Assembly (NCBI RefSeq): GCF_000526515.1
Contig: NZ_JAGF01000001.1
Coordinates: 3,968,001 to 4,032,000 of the forward strand
From: Cellulomonas sp. KRMCY2
GTDB taxonomy: Bacteria; Actinomycetota; Actinomycetes; Actinomycetales; Cellulomonadaceae
Length of the DNA stretch: 64,000 nucleotides
Direction of reading: 5' to 3'
The position numbers and the translations under genes are program-made. Position 1 is the first letter of the stretch. Each line of letters begins with the position of its first letter. The notes under the pieces are model-generated. The model had not been told where the DNA came from. It was given only the letters and a program-made list of their open reading frames with translations, and did not search any database. Shown here piece after piece: positions 38,585 to 46,997 of the stretch.

Positions 38585-39724
38585 TCAGGCCGGCGCTGGG
38601 CCGTCCACGGAGTGTCCGTCGGCGATCGACGAGCGTGCGGCGGTCCCGGCCGGTGCGTCCGGCGCACCCGGAACGCCGGTGGGCGGGCCGGCCTCGTCGG
38701 GCGCCGCACCGAGGTCCCGCCGCACGCGACGGACCTTCTTGTCCGAGACGGCGCGCTCGCCGAGGTCCTCGGGCGTCCAGGCCCCCTCATCGACCGGGTA
38801 CCCCTTCGACGGTCGACGGCGCCGTACGGGCGCGGCGATGCCGGTCGCCATCCGGCGCGTGGTCAGCAGGAAGCCGGTGTGACCGACCATGCGGTGCTCG
38901 GGGCGTACGGCAAGGCCCTCGAGGTGCCAGCCTCGCACCAGGGACTCCCACGCCTGCGGCTCGGTGAAGCGGCCGTCGTCGCGCACGTCCTCGGCGAGCC
39001 TGGAGAGCTGTGTGGTGGTCGCGACGTAGACGATGAGCACCCCACCCGGGCTCAACGCCTCGGCGACGGCCTCGAGGTTCTCCCACGGGGCGAGCATGTC
39101 CAGGACGACCCGGTCGACGCTGCCGGCCGGCGCGACGACCGGCAGCACGTCGCTCAGATCCCCGACGCTCAGCGTCCAGGCCGGGTGCGGACCGCCGAAG
39201 AAGCCCTCGACGTTGGCTCGGGCGATCGCCGCGAAGTCCTCGCGGCGCTCGATGGAGTGCACCGAGCCGGCGTCGCCCACCGCGCGCAGCAGCGACATGG
39301 TCAGCGCGCCGGAGCCGACCCCTGCCTCGACCACCCGCGCACCGGGGTAGATGTCCGCCATGGCGACGATCTGCCCGGCGTCCTTCGGGTAGACGACGGC
39401 CGCCCCACGCGGCATCGACAGCACGTAGTCCGCAAGCAGGGGCCGCACGGCGAGGAACTCGATGCCGCCCGTGTTGGTGACGACGGAGCCCTCTGGTGCG
39501 CCGATCAGGTCGTCGTGCCGGAAGTAGCCCTTGTGCGTGTGGAAGGTCGCACCGGTTGCGAGCGTGATCGTGTGCAGGCGCCCTCGCGGATCGGTCAGCT
39601 GGACCCGGTCACCGACCTGCAGCGGGCCGCGTCGGAGCGCCGCACCGGTCGGTCCGGGGTCCTGCTCGGTGGCTGCCGGGAGCGCTGCCGTCGGGACGTC
39701 GGGGTCGCGCGGGGCACTGGTCAC
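38585..39724 (-). CDS. trmI: tRNA (adenine-58-N1)-methyltransferase
   Basis: 379 residues from the GTG at 39724. It methylates N1 of A58 in the T-loop of tRNAs using SAM. The N-terminal beta domain (LQVGDRVQLTDPRGRLHTITL, TFHTHKGYFRHDDLIG) and the Rossmann domain with VVEAGVGSGALTMSLLRAVG and DMLAPWENLEAV are typical of actinobacterial TrmI. About 70 Pro/Ala-rich residues extend the C-terminus (usual length about 280). Linkage with arc and a RecB-like nuclease is standard for actinobacterial proteasome loci. Confidence 0.93.
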   Translation of the reverse strand: MTSAPRDPDVPTAALPAATEQDPGPTGAALRRGPLQVGDRVQLTDPRGRLHTITLATGATFHTHKGYFRHDDLIGAPEGSVVTNTGGIEFLAVRPLLADYVLSMPRGAAVVYPKDAGQIVAMADIYPGARVVEAGVGSGALTMSLLRAVGDAGSVHSIERREDFAAIARANVEGFFGGPHPAWTLSVGDLSDVLPVVAPAGSVDRVVLDMLAPWENLEAVAEALSPGGVLIVYVATTTQLSRLAEDVRDDGRFTEPQAWESLVRGWHLEGLAVRPEHRMVGHTGFLLTTRRMATGIAAPVRRRRPSKGYPVDEGAWTPEDLGERAVSDKKVRRVRRDLGAAPDEAGPPTGVPGAPDAPAGTAARSSIADGHSVDGPAPA

Positions 39725-39735
39725 GACTGTCGAGT

Positions 39736-40884
39736 CTAGGTGGCGCTCGCCTGCCGGGGTGCCGTGCGGATCGCGGCGATCACATCCTGCGTGCGCAGCA
39801 GACCGACGACCTCCTGGTCGCGGCCCAGGACGACGATGACGGGTGACGTCCGCGCGAGCACCGCCACGACCCGGACGGCCGCGCTGCCGGTCAGGCTCCT
39901 GTCCACGACGGCGCCCGGCTCGAGCGGGACGGCAACGGCGGTCAGCGGGGTCTGCGCGCGGTGCCCGAACGGCACGTCGAGGACCGCTCGCCGGTCGACG
40001 TAGGCCACCGCGCGCCCGTCCCGACCGAGCAGCACGACCTCGTGCCCCTCGTCGCCGAAGGCTGCGAGGTCGGCGAGGGTGTCGGTCGCCGGGATCGCGA
40101 CCGCCGGCCTCATCAGGGTCCGCACCGACAGGCCCTCGACCGCGCGATCCGCCTGACCGGCCCGGATCGCCTCGGTCGCGCCGCTCCAGAGGAACGCACC
40201 GACGACAGCAGCCCACACGATCATGTAGAGATCAGGCCGCGCGCCCCCGAGCAGCGGCCACCCGACCGCCACGACGACGACCCCGAAGGCCATCAGGCGG
40301 CCCAGCCAACCCGCCGCCAGCGTGCCCGACGACCGGCGACCGGTCAGCGACCAGACGACCGCCTCCAGGACGCGGCCGCCGTCGAGCGGCAGACCGGGCA
40401 GGAGGTTGAGCAGGCCGACGAAGCCGTTGGTTGCCGCGACCGACGCCAGCAGCAGGCTGACCAGTGAGCTGCCGGCGACCGCATGCCACGCCGCGAAGGC
40501 CACGCCGCCGATGGCGAGGTTCACCAGCGGCCCGGCCACCGCGATCACCGCGCTGGTCCGCGGGGACAGCTCGGCCGATCCCAGGTGCGTGTGGCCGCCG
40601 AGGATGGTCACCGAGATCTCCTGCACCGCGACGCCACGGCTCCGGGCTGCGAGCGCATGGGCGAGCTCGTGCAGGAAGGTCGAGGCAAAGAGCAGGAGCA
40701 CGGCTGCCCCGGCCACGACGTAGGCCGCCGACGCCCCGGTCGTGGCGCGGATCGACGGGGCGATCAGGAGAACGATCACGACGGCCGACACGGCCCAGCC
40801 CCGGGAGACCACGACCGGGGCGCCGACCGCACGCCCGATCACCCACCCGTTCGGGTGGGGCGCCCCGGTTCCCGTCGCTGCCAC
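39736..40884 (-). CDS. Site-2 protease family intramembrane metalloprotease with CBS domain
   Basis: 382 residues, GTG start. The zinc-binding HELAH is at residues 72-76 in the second membrane segment and the third ligand Asp168 lies in NLLPGLPLDGG. About six membrane segments span 20-230, then a cytoplasmic region (about 250-370) carries a CBS pair, which in related proteases senses nucleotides. It should cut membrane-embedded substrates, target unknown. TAGGGT (40896-40891) lies 6 bases before the GTG, a leaderless arrangement divergent from the nuclease gene. Confidence 0.9.
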   Translation of the reverse strand: MAATGTGAPHPNGWVIGRAVGAPVVVSRGWAVSAVVIVLLIAPSIRATTGASAAYVVAGAAVLLLFASTFLHELAHALAARSRGVAVQEISVTILGGHTHLGSAELSPRTSAVIAVAGPLVNLAIGGVAFAAWHAVAGSSLVSLLLASVAATNGFVGLLNLLPGLPLDGGRVLEAVVWSLTGRRSSGTLAAGWLGRLMAFGVVVVAVGWPLLGGARPDLYMIVWAAVVGAFLWSGATEAIRAGQADRAVEGLSVRTLMRPAVAIPATDTLADLAAFGDEGHEVVLLGRDGRAVAYVDRRAVLDVPFGHRAQTPLTAVAVPLEPGAVVDRSLTGSAAVRVVAVLARTSPVIVVLGRDQEVVGLLRTQDVIAAIRTAPRQASAT

Positions 40885-40931
40885 GCGCCAACCCTACGGT
40901 CGGTGTCGGCAGCACGCCGTACTCTGCAGAC
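40885..40931. promoter_or_regulatory. Divergent leaderless promoters, site-2 protease / RecB-like nuclease
   Basis: The start codons are 47 bases apart. On the minus strand TAGGGT (40896-40891) ends 6 bases before the protease GTG; on the plus strand TACTCT (40920-40925) ends 6 bases before the nuclease GTG. Two promoters this close must share or exclude polymerase, so the two genes may be co-regulated. Confidence 0.6.
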
Positions 40932-41837
40932 GTGCCGAACGACCCCGTGCTGACCACCGAACCCGTCCTGCCGGACGAGGTGGCGCTCGCCGTCGCCGAT
41001 CCGGATGCCTCCCGCCGCGGTCCCGGCCTGTCCCCGTCGCGCGCGAACGACTTCCTGCAGTGCCCGCTGCTGTTCCGGTTCCGCGTGGTCGACCGCCTCC
41101 CCGAGCCGTCGAGCGTCGCGGCCGTCCGCGGGACGCTCGTGCACGCCGTGCTCGAGCGGCTCTTCGACGCCCCGGCCGCCGACCGCACGATCGAGGCCGC
41201 AACAGCCCTGCTCGCGCCGGCCTGGCAGGCCATGGTCGCCGACCGGCCCGAGTGCGCCGACGTCCTGCCCGCGCCGACGGACGTGACCAGCTTCTTCGCC
41301 GACGCCGCAGCCCTGCTGCGGACGTACTTCACGCTCGAGGACCCGACGCGCCTCGAACCGGCGGACCGCGAGATGCACGTGTCCACCGAGCTCGAGGACG
41401 GGCTCCTGCTGCGCGGGATCGTCGACCGGCTGGACGTCGCACCGGACGGCGCGCTCCGCGTCGTCGACTACAAGACCGGCAAGTCCCCCCGGCAGGGCTA
41501 CGAGAGCAGTGCGCTGTTCCAGATGCGCTTCTACGCCGTCGTGCTGGCCCGGCTGCGAGGACGCGTGCCGGCGATGCTGCAGCTCGTCTACCTGGGCGAC
41601 GGCACCGTGCTGCGGCACGTTCCCGATGCGAACGAGATAGCCACGACCGAGAAGCGGATCCGCGCGATCTGGTCCGGCATCCGCGACACCGCCGAGAGCG
41701 GGGACTGGCGCCCCCGGACGAGCCCGCTGTGCGGCTGGTGCGCCCACAAGGCGCTGTGCCCGGCATTCGGCGGCACACCGCCCGAGGTCAGCCCCGAGGC
41801 CGTGGAGGTCAGCCTCGGGGTCCGCCCGCTGCACTGA
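40932..41837 (+). CDS. RecB-family PD-(D/E)XK nuclease with iron-sulfur cysteines
   Basis: 301 residues, GTG start. The nuclease core shows GIVDRLDV followed by RVVDYKTGK, the D...D-x-K catalytic pattern of PD-(D/E)XK enzymes. One cysteine near the N-terminus (FLQCPLLF) and three in CGWCAHKALCP form a Cys4 cluster of the AddB/Cas4 type that binds 4Fe-4S. The family (RecB exonuclease-like, PF12705) is conserved beside actinobacterial arc/trmI. Its substrate is not established. The 3' end overlaps the convergent HAD gene by 29 bases. Confidence 0.9.
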   Translation: MPNDPVLTTEPVLPDEVALAVADPDASRRGPGLSPSRANDFLQCPLLFRFRVVDRLPEPSSVAAVRGTLVHAVLERLFDAPAADRTIEAATALLAPAWQAMVADRPECADVLPAPTDVTSFFADAAALLRTYFTLEDPTRLEPADREMHVSTELEDGLLLRGIVDRLDVAPDGALRVVDYKTGKSPRQGYESSALFQMRFYAVVLARLRGRVPAMLQLVYLGDGTVLRHVPDANEIATTEKRIRAIWSGIRDTAESGDWRPRTSPLCGWCAHKALCPAFGGTPPEVSPEAVEVSLGVRPLH

Positions 41838-42660
41838 CTGTCGCGTCGGCACCGGCGGTCGCGTCGAGAAGGTCGAGCACCTCGCCGGAGGCGATCCGGC
41901 GGAGCTCGCCGAGCCCGATGTCCACGAGCGACGAGACGCGGCTCAGACCGGGCCGGCGCTCGACCGGCACGATGTGCTGGACCCCCAGGGTGCGGGCTCC
42001 CGACGCGAGCGCCGACGCCAGCCCCGGCGGCGAGTCCTCGATCGCGACGCACCGACGGATGTCGACACCGAGCAGCTCGGCGGCGCGCAGGTACGGCTCC
42101 GGATGCGGCTTGGGGTGGGTGATCTCGTCTCCGGTCACCACGGCGTCGAACGCCTCCGGCGGCCCCTGATACAGGACGGCCTGGGCGAAACGCCGGTAGG
42201 ACATGGTCACCAGTGCGCACGGGACCGCTGCCTCGCGCAGCGCAGCGAGGAGCTCGAGGGCTCCTGGTTGCCAGTCCAGGCGCCGCCCGACGGCGGCGAT
42301 CACGCCGTCGACCAGGCGGACGCCGATGGCCTCGATCGGCAGGTCGACGCCGTGATCCTGCAGGATCTGTGCCGCTGCCGGCAGCGGGAGCCCGATCATC
42401 CGTTCGGCGTCCTGTGCGGTCCACCGACCGCCGAACTCCTCGACGAGACCTCGCTCGGCACCCATCCAGCTCGGCTCGGTGTCGACCAGCGTGCCGTCCA
42501 TGTCCCACAGCACGGCGTCGGGCAGCCGGCCCGACGCGACCGGGGCCCGGGGCGCGGACGGCGGGTCGGACGGCGCATCCGAGGGCGTCTCAGACGTCGC
42601 GGCAGAGCCGTGCGCAGCGCCGGCGGGCTCACCGACAGAGGGTTCAGCGGCGTGGGGCAC
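41809..42660 (-). CDS. HAD-family phosphatase with acidic N-terminal extension
   Basis: 283 residues, GTG start. All four HAD motifs are present: WDMDGTLVDTEP (nucleophile Asp and acid Asp), Ser in LVTMSYRRF, Lys in HPKPHPEPY and acidic IEDSPPG. A helical cap lies between motifs I and II, typical of beta-phosphoglucomutase/phosphatase-like enzymes; the substrate is unknown. The first ~45 residues are a Ser/Pro/Ala-rich extension before the conserved core. TAGACT (42672-42667) is 6 bases before the GTG. Confidence 0.88.
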   Translation of the reverse strand: MPHAAEPSVGEPAGAAHGSAATSETPSDAPSDPPSAPRAPVASGRLPDAVLWDMDGTLVDTEPSWMGAERGLVEEFGGRWTAQDAERMIGLPLPAAAQILQDHGVDLPIEAIGVRLVDGVIAAVGRRLDWQPGALELLAALREAAVPCALVTMSYRRFAQAVLYQGPPEAFDAVVTGDEITHPKPHPEPYLRAAELLGVDIRRCVAIEDSPPGLASALASGARTLGVQHIVPVERRPGLSRVSSLVDIGLGELRRIASGEVLDLLDATAGADATVSAAGGPRG

Positions 42661-42738
42661 CCGCCAAGTCTAGGTCGACCACACCCGCACGCCCGGCGCC
42701 TACGAGGCCACCGACGGTCCTGCGCCTACGCTGGACCC
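42661..42738. promoter_or_regulatory. Divergent leaderless promoters, HAD / PAC2 genes
   Basis: On the minus strand TAGACT (42672-42667) ends 6 bases before the HAD GTG. On the plus strand TACGCT (42727-42732) ends 6 bases before the PAC2 ATG. No Shine-Dalgarno sequence precedes either start. Confidence 0.6.
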
Positions 42739-43602
42739 ATGACCGACGCTCTGTCCGGCACCGGTCCGCTGCGCGGACCCGTCCTGCTCGCGGCCTTCGA
42801 GGGCTGGAACGACGCCGGCTCGGCCGCGACCCAGGCCCTGGTCCACCTGCACGAGGTGTGGGGGGCCGAGCAGGTCGATGAGCTCGACCCCGAGGAGTAC
42901 CACGACTTCCAGGTCAACCGGCCCATGGTCGGTCCGGGCAAGGACGGCCGTCGTGAGATCACCTGGCCCACGACGTCGGTCGCCCTCGCCGGCCGGCCGA
43001 GCACCGGTGAGCACGTGGTGCTCGTGCACGGGATCGAGCCCTCGATGCGCTGGCGCCGGTACAGCTCAGAGCTCCTGGACATCGCCGAACGCCTCGGCGT
43101 CACGACTGTCGTGACCCTCGGTGCGCTCCTGGCCGACGTGCCGCACACGCGCCCCATCCCGGTGACCGCGACCTCGGACGACCCGAGCCTGCAGGCCACG
43201 CTCGGGCTGGACGCCAACACCTACGAGGGCCCGACCGGCATCGTCGGGGTGCTCCAGGCCGAGGCGCAGCGCCGAGGCATGAGCGCCCTGTCGATCTGGA
43301 GCGCGGTACCGCACTACGTCGCACACCCGCCGTCGCCCAAGGCGACGCTCGCGCTCCTGGTCCGGATCGAGGAGCTGCTCGGTGAGGCGGTGCCGCTGGG
43401 CGAGCTGCCCGAGGACTCCGAGGCGTGGCAGCACGGCGTCGACGAGCTGGCCGCCGAGGACGCCGAGATCGCCGAGTACGTCGCCCAGCTCGAAGAGGCG
43501 AAGGACACCGCGGAGCTCCCCGAGGCCACCGGCGAGGCGATCGCGCGCGAGTTCGAGCGCTACCTGCGACGCCGCGACACGGGTCCGGGCGCAGCCACCT
43601 GA
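42739..43602 (+). CDS. PAC2 family protein
   Basis: 287 residues. The N-terminal FEGWNDAGSAATQALVHL and the EPSMRWRRYSSELLDIAERLGV region match the PAC2 (proteasome assembly chaperone 2-like) family, widespread in actinobacteria and archaea. The C-terminal ~70 residues are Glu/Ala-rich and helical. In eukaryotes PAC2 helps assemble proteasome alpha rings; whether the actinobacterial protein does is untested, but its position 4 kb from the proteasome locus makes the link worth noting. It converges on mshC with a 28-base gap. Confidence 0.88.
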   Translation: MTDALSGTGPLRGPVLLAAFEGWNDAGSAATQALVHLHEVWGAEQVDELDPEEYHDFQVNRPMVGPGKDGRREITWPTTSVALAGRPSTGEHVVLVHGIEPSMRWRRYSSELLDIAERLGVTTVVTLGALLADVPHTRPIPVTATSDDPSLQATLGLDANTYEGPTGIVGVLQAEAQRRGMSALSIWSAVPHYVAHPPSPKATLALLVRIEELLGEAVPLGELPEDSEAWQHGVDELAAEDAEIAEYVAQLEEAKDTAELPEATGEAIAREFERYLRRRDTGPGAAT

Positions 43603-43630
43603 CCTCGCCCGCGGAGGCGATGCCCAGACC

Positions 43631-44896
43631 TCAGAGGCGGATGCCCAGCAGCGCGTCGAGCGCACGGGCGACGATCCCCGGGGCGCCCTGCACGTCGCCG
43701 CCGACGCTCAGCGAGGCGTCCGCCCAGGTGTCCATGGCACGCACCGCGGCCGGAGCGTCGAGGTCCTGGGCGAGCGCTGCACGCACTGCTGCGACGGTGC
43801 TCTCGGGGTCGGGACCGCCGTTCCCGGAGACCGCGGCACGCCACCTGGCCAGACGCGCCTGCGCGGTGGCGAGCACCTCGTCGCCCCAGTCCCAGTCGTC
43901 GCGGTAGTGGTGCGCGAGCACCGCGAGCCGGATCGCCATCGGGTCGACGCCCTGGTCACGCAGGGTCGAGACGAGCACGAGGTTGCCCACCGACTTGCTC
44001 ATCTTCTCGCCGCGGAGACCGACCATGCCGGTGTGCATGTGGGCGCGGGCGCCGGCGCCCGCGCCGCCCAGCGCTCTCGCGTGGGCCGTGCTCATCTCGT
44101 GGTGCGGGAAGCACAGGTCGCGACCGCCGCCCTGCAGGTCGAACTCCGCGCCGAGCGCCTGCTGTGCGATCACGGTGCACTCGATGTGCCACCCCGGCCG
44201 CCCGGTGCCGAGCGTGCCACCGTCCCAGGCCGGCTCACCGGGACGCTCCCGGCGCCACAGCGCCGGATCGAGAGGGTCCCGCTTGCCGGCGCGGTCGGGG
44301 TCCCCGCCGCGCTCGGCGAACAGGGCGACGGTCTGGTCGTGGTCGAGGCCCGCGACCGAGCCGAGGTGCGGGTCGATCGAGATGTCGGCATAGACGTCGC
44401 CGACCTCCGGGGTGGATCCACCGGCCCCGGGCTCGAGCGGGACCCGGTACGCGAGACCGCGGTCGAGCAGACCCGCGACGGCGTCGGCTACTCCGGGGAT
44501 CGTCTCGACGGCGCCGAGGTACACGTGCGGGGGCAGGACGGCGAGCGTCGTCATGTCCTGGGCGAACAGCGCGGTCTGCTCGGTCGCCAGCTTCTCCCAG
44601 TCGAGTCCCCGCTGCGCTGCACGCTCGAGCAGCGGGTCGTCGACGTCGGTCACGTTGGACGCGTAGCGCACCTCGAGGCCCGCGTCGATCCAGGCACGGT
44701 GCAGCAGGTCGAAGGCGATGTAGGTGGCCGCGTGGCCCAGGTGCGTCGCGTCGTACGGCGTGATCCCGCACACGTAGAGGGTCGCGATCGGCCCGGCCGC
44801 CGACGGCACGAGCGAACCGGTCGTGGAGTCCCGGACCAGGACCTCCTGTCCACGACCAGGGATCTTCGGGACATGCGGGGCAGGCCAGGTACGCAC
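43631..44896 (-). CDS. mshC: Cysteine--mycothiol precursor ligase
   Basis: 421 residues, GTG start. MshC joins cysteine to GlcN-inositol in an ATP-dependent step of mycothiol synthesis. It derives from cysteinyl-tRNA synthetase: the nucleotide motif is CGITPYDATHLGH (Cys43, His52, His55), zinc ligands include Cys43 and the Cys/His in GWHIECTVI and FPHHE, and the KMSKS loop is GEKMSKSVG. The specific TPYDATHLGH form separates it from CysS. TAGGCT (44908-44903) lies 6 bases before the GTG, the same box and spacing as pyk. Confidence 0.96.
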   Translation of the reverse strand: MRTWPAPHVPKIPGRGQEVLVRDSTTGSLVPSAAGPIATLYVCGITPYDATHLGHAATYIAFDLLHRAWIDAGLEVRYASNVTDVDDPLLERAAQRGLDWEKLATEQTALFAQDMTTLAVLPPHVYLGAVETIPGVADAVAGLLDRGLAYRVPLEPGAGGSTPEVGDVYADISIDPHLGSVAGLDHDQTVALFAERGGDPDRAGKRDPLDPALWRRERPGEPAWDGGTLGTGRPGWHIECTVIAQQALGAEFDLQGGGRDLCFPHHEMSTAHARALGGAGAGARAHMHTGMVGLRGEKMSKSVGNLVLVSTLRDQGVDPMAIRLAVLAHHYRDDWDWGDEVLATAQARLARWRAAVSGNGGPDPESTVAAVRAALAQDLDAPAAVRAMDTWADASLSVGGDVQGAPGIVARALDALLGIRL

Positions 44897-44908
44897 CTGC
44901 GCAGCCTA
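44897..44908 (-). promoter_or_regulatory. -10 box of a leaderless mshC promoter
   Basis: TAGGCT (44908-44903) is followed by GCGCAG and the mshC GTG, so transcription should begin at the start codon. Confidence 0.6.
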
Positions 44909-44993
44909 TCGGCGCGCGGTGCACCGGCACGCCGTCCCGCGTGGTGGGCCTGATCGTGCGCCGCCGCGGTCACGCTTGGGCCACACTGCTGAC

Positions 44994-45956
44994 GTGGAAC
45001 AGCTGAGCGGTGCGACGACGTGGCTGCACTCCCCCGCCGGCTGGCGGGAGGCCCCGCCCGGTGCGCGCCAGGCCGGCGAGGTCATCTGGGTGCGCGCGAC
45101 CGACCGGGCGGACTTCGCCGAGCTCGCTCCGCAGCTCGGCCTGCCCGTCGACGTGGTGCGCGACGCCGGGACGCACGGTCCCAGCGGACGGCACCACCGG
45201 CCGCACGTCGAGCACCTCGAGGGCGGGGTCTTCCTGACCGCGCCGACGATCATCTTCCGCGACTCGACCACCGACGTGCTCACCGGCGAGGTGACCTGCC
45301 TGGTGCTCGACGGCGTCGTCCTGACCGCCGAGACCGGAACAGCCGGGATCCTCGACCTGGTCGCCGAGCGGCTGACCGAGCCGACGACCACCGACCGACT
45401 GTCCGCCGGGGTGCTCTCCGCCCTGCTCTCCGCACTGGTGATGACGGCCTCCGACGTCGAGCTCGCTCTCGGCGAGGAGGTGGAGGAGCTCGAGAAGGCA
45501 GTCTTCTCACCGGGCCACACGACGCCCGTCGAGCGGATCTACGCCCTCAAGCGCGAGATCGCCGAGGCCCGCCGAGCCCTCGTGCCGCTCGGCACGGAGC
45601 TTCCCGAGCTGGTCTCGGACCCCGACGACCATGCGTCGGCCGACGCCTGGGTCCGCCGCCTGTCGACCGCCGTCGACCGGCTCGACGGTCGGCTCGACGC
45701 CCATGACGACCTGTTGGCGGACATGCTCTCCGCACACCTCGCGCTGGTCTCCGTGCGCCAGAACGACGACGTGCGCAGGATCTCCGCGTGGGCGGCGATC
45801 CTCGCCGCCCCGACCCTGATCGCCAGCGTCTACGGCATGAACTTCCAGAACATGCCGGAGCTCGGCTGGCCGTGGGCCTACCCGCTCGTGGTCGGTCTGA
45901 TGGCAGCGATGTGCGTGGCCCTGCACCGGCTGTTCACCCGCTCCGGCTGGCTCTGA
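44994..45956 (+). CDS. corA: CorA-family magnesium/divalent cation transporter
   Basis: 320 residues from the GTG at 44994. A large N-terminal cytoplasmic domain (about 1-255) with a long helix rich in Glu/Asp/Arg leads to two C-terminal membrane segments. The defining GMN motif is at residues 281-283 (YGMNFQNMPEL), between them. CorA pentamers admit Mg2+ or, in relatives, Zn2+ or Co2+. The start is chosen near the family N-terminus; a longer frame reaches back into mshC. It is divergent from mshC and convergent with uppP. Confidence 0.93.
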   Translation: MEQLSGATTWLHSPAGWREAPPGARQAGEVIWVRATDRADFAELAPQLGLPVDVVRDAGTHGPSGRHHRPHVEHLEGGVFLTAPTIIFRDSTTDVLTGEVTCLVLDGVVLTAETGTAGILDLVAERLTEPTTTDRLSAGVLSALLSALVMTASDVELALGEEVEELEKAVFSPGHTTPVERIYALKREIAEARRALVPLGTELPELVSDPDDHASADAWVRRLSTAVDRLDGRLDAHDDLLADMLSAHLALVSVRQNDDVRRISAWAAILAAPTLIASVYGMNFQNMPELGWPWAYPLVVGLMAAMCVALHRLFTRSGWL

Positions 45957-45980
45957 CCGCCCGACGCCGGATGACAGACG

Positions 45981-46877
45981 TCAGGTGGCCGCGCCGGCCG
46001 CCACGCCGTCGACGGCACCCATCGGCTCGAGGACCCCGACGACCAGCAGCAGCACGACGACGACAGCCAGCGCGATCCGGTAGACCACGAACGGCTGGTA
46101 GCTGTACGTGGAGACGATCTTCAGGAAGACGATGATCACCAGGTAGCCGACGACGAAGGCGATCACGGTCGCGAGGACTGTCACGCCGAGGCTCGGCGTC
46201 CCGGGCTCACCGAAGTCGCCGACGCTGGTCACCAGCTGCTGCAGGCCGGAGCCCAGCACCGCCGGGATCGCGAGCAGGAACGAGTACCGTGCCGCCGCCT
46301 CGCGGGTGTAGCCCATGAGCAGGCCCGCGGTGATCGTCCCGCCCGACCTGGACACGCCGGGGATCAGGGCGAGCGCCTGCGCGAAGCCGAACAGGACGGC
46401 GTGCCGCAGGTCGAGCTCGGCGAGCGTCCTGCGCTTGGCGCCGACGCGGTCGGCCCAGCCGAGGACCAGCGCGAAGGACGCCAGGGTCAGGACGATCAGG
46501 TACAGGTTGCGGAACGGCCCCTTGATCGAGTCCTCGAACAGCAGCCCGAGGACGACGATCGGCACCGAGCCGAGGGCGATCCACCAGCCCATCCGGGCAT
46601 CCGGGTCGGCCGAACCCATCCGCGCACGCCAGTCGGGTCCGTCCAGGCCCCGGACGGCACGCCACCACGCGACGCAGATCCGGGCGATGTCGCGCCGGAA
46701 GTAGAGCAGGACGGCGCTCTCGGTCCCGATCTGCGTGATGGCCGTGAACGCCGCGCCGGGGTCCACCCCGGAGGACAACAGCTCGCCGACGATCCGCAGG
46801 TGCGCGCTCGACGAGATCGGGAGGAACTCGGTGAGCCCCTGGACAAGACCGAGGACGGCCGCTTCCCACCATGTCAT
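45981..46877 (-). CDS. uppP: Undecaprenyl-diphosphatase
   Basis: 298 residues from the ATG at 46877; a TTG three codons upstream is less likely. It recycles the undecaprenyl carrier for peptidoglycan synthesis by removing a phosphate. About eight membrane segments are present. The active-site motifs [16 protein letters not shown] and [13 protein letters not shown], with the Glu, Ser and Arg of the family, are intact. A TAGCGT box lies 8 bases before the ATG. Loss or change of this enzyme influences bacitracin tolerance in other bacteria. Confidence 0.94.
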   Translation of the reverse strand: MTWWEAAVLGLVQGLTEFLPISSSAHLRIVGELLSSGVDPGAAFTAITQIGTESAVLLYFRRDIARICVAWWRAVRGLDGPDWRARMGSADPDARMGWWIALGSVPIVVLGLLFEDSIKGPFRNLYLIVLTLASFALVLGWADRVGAKRRTLAELDLRHAVLFGFAQALALIPGVSRSGGTITAGLLMGYTREAAARYSFLLAIPAVLGSGLQQLVTSVGDFGEPGTPSLGVTVLATVIAFVVGYLVIIVFLKIVSTYSYQPFVVYRIALAVVVVLLLVVGVLEPMGAVDGVAAGAAT

Positions 46878-46894
46878 GACGCGCAACGCTACCG

Positions 46895-46989
46895 GTCACA
46901 TTGCCGGTTGCCTGCCGCTTGCCTGCCGCTTGCCGGCGGATCACGTGCCGATCGCGTGCCGGTCGCGGGCCGGTCCTGTGCCGTAGCCT
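46895..46989 (+). promoter_or_regulatory. Eight-unit 11-bp phased array ending at a -10 box
   Basis: The gap between divergent uppP (start 46877) and the aldo/keto reductase (start 46998) is filled by eight consecutive 11-bp units (46895-46982). Seven end in GCC; the fourth ends in GCG. Examples are GCTTGCCTGCC, GATCGCGTGCC and GGTCCTGTGCC. The array ends one base before TAGCCT (46984-46989), a -10 box 8 bases from the reductase ATG. The 11-bp period places the units on one face of the helix. Confidence 0.6.
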
Positions 46990-46997
46990 GCACAGCC

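Noticed and set aside
36800-39739. A 979-codon open frame opposite arc and trmI
   Set aside because: It covers two genes with complete motifs on the minus strand and shows only the antisense amino-acid bias.
41809-41837. Real gene fusion of the RecB-like nuclease and HAD genes
   Set aside because: They are on opposite strands and merely overlap by 29 bases at their 3' ends.
46895-46982. Possible CRISPR array or tRNA gene
   Set aside because: The 11-bp units have no spacers and the region cannot fold to a cloverleaf; it fits a phased operator-like or slippage array.
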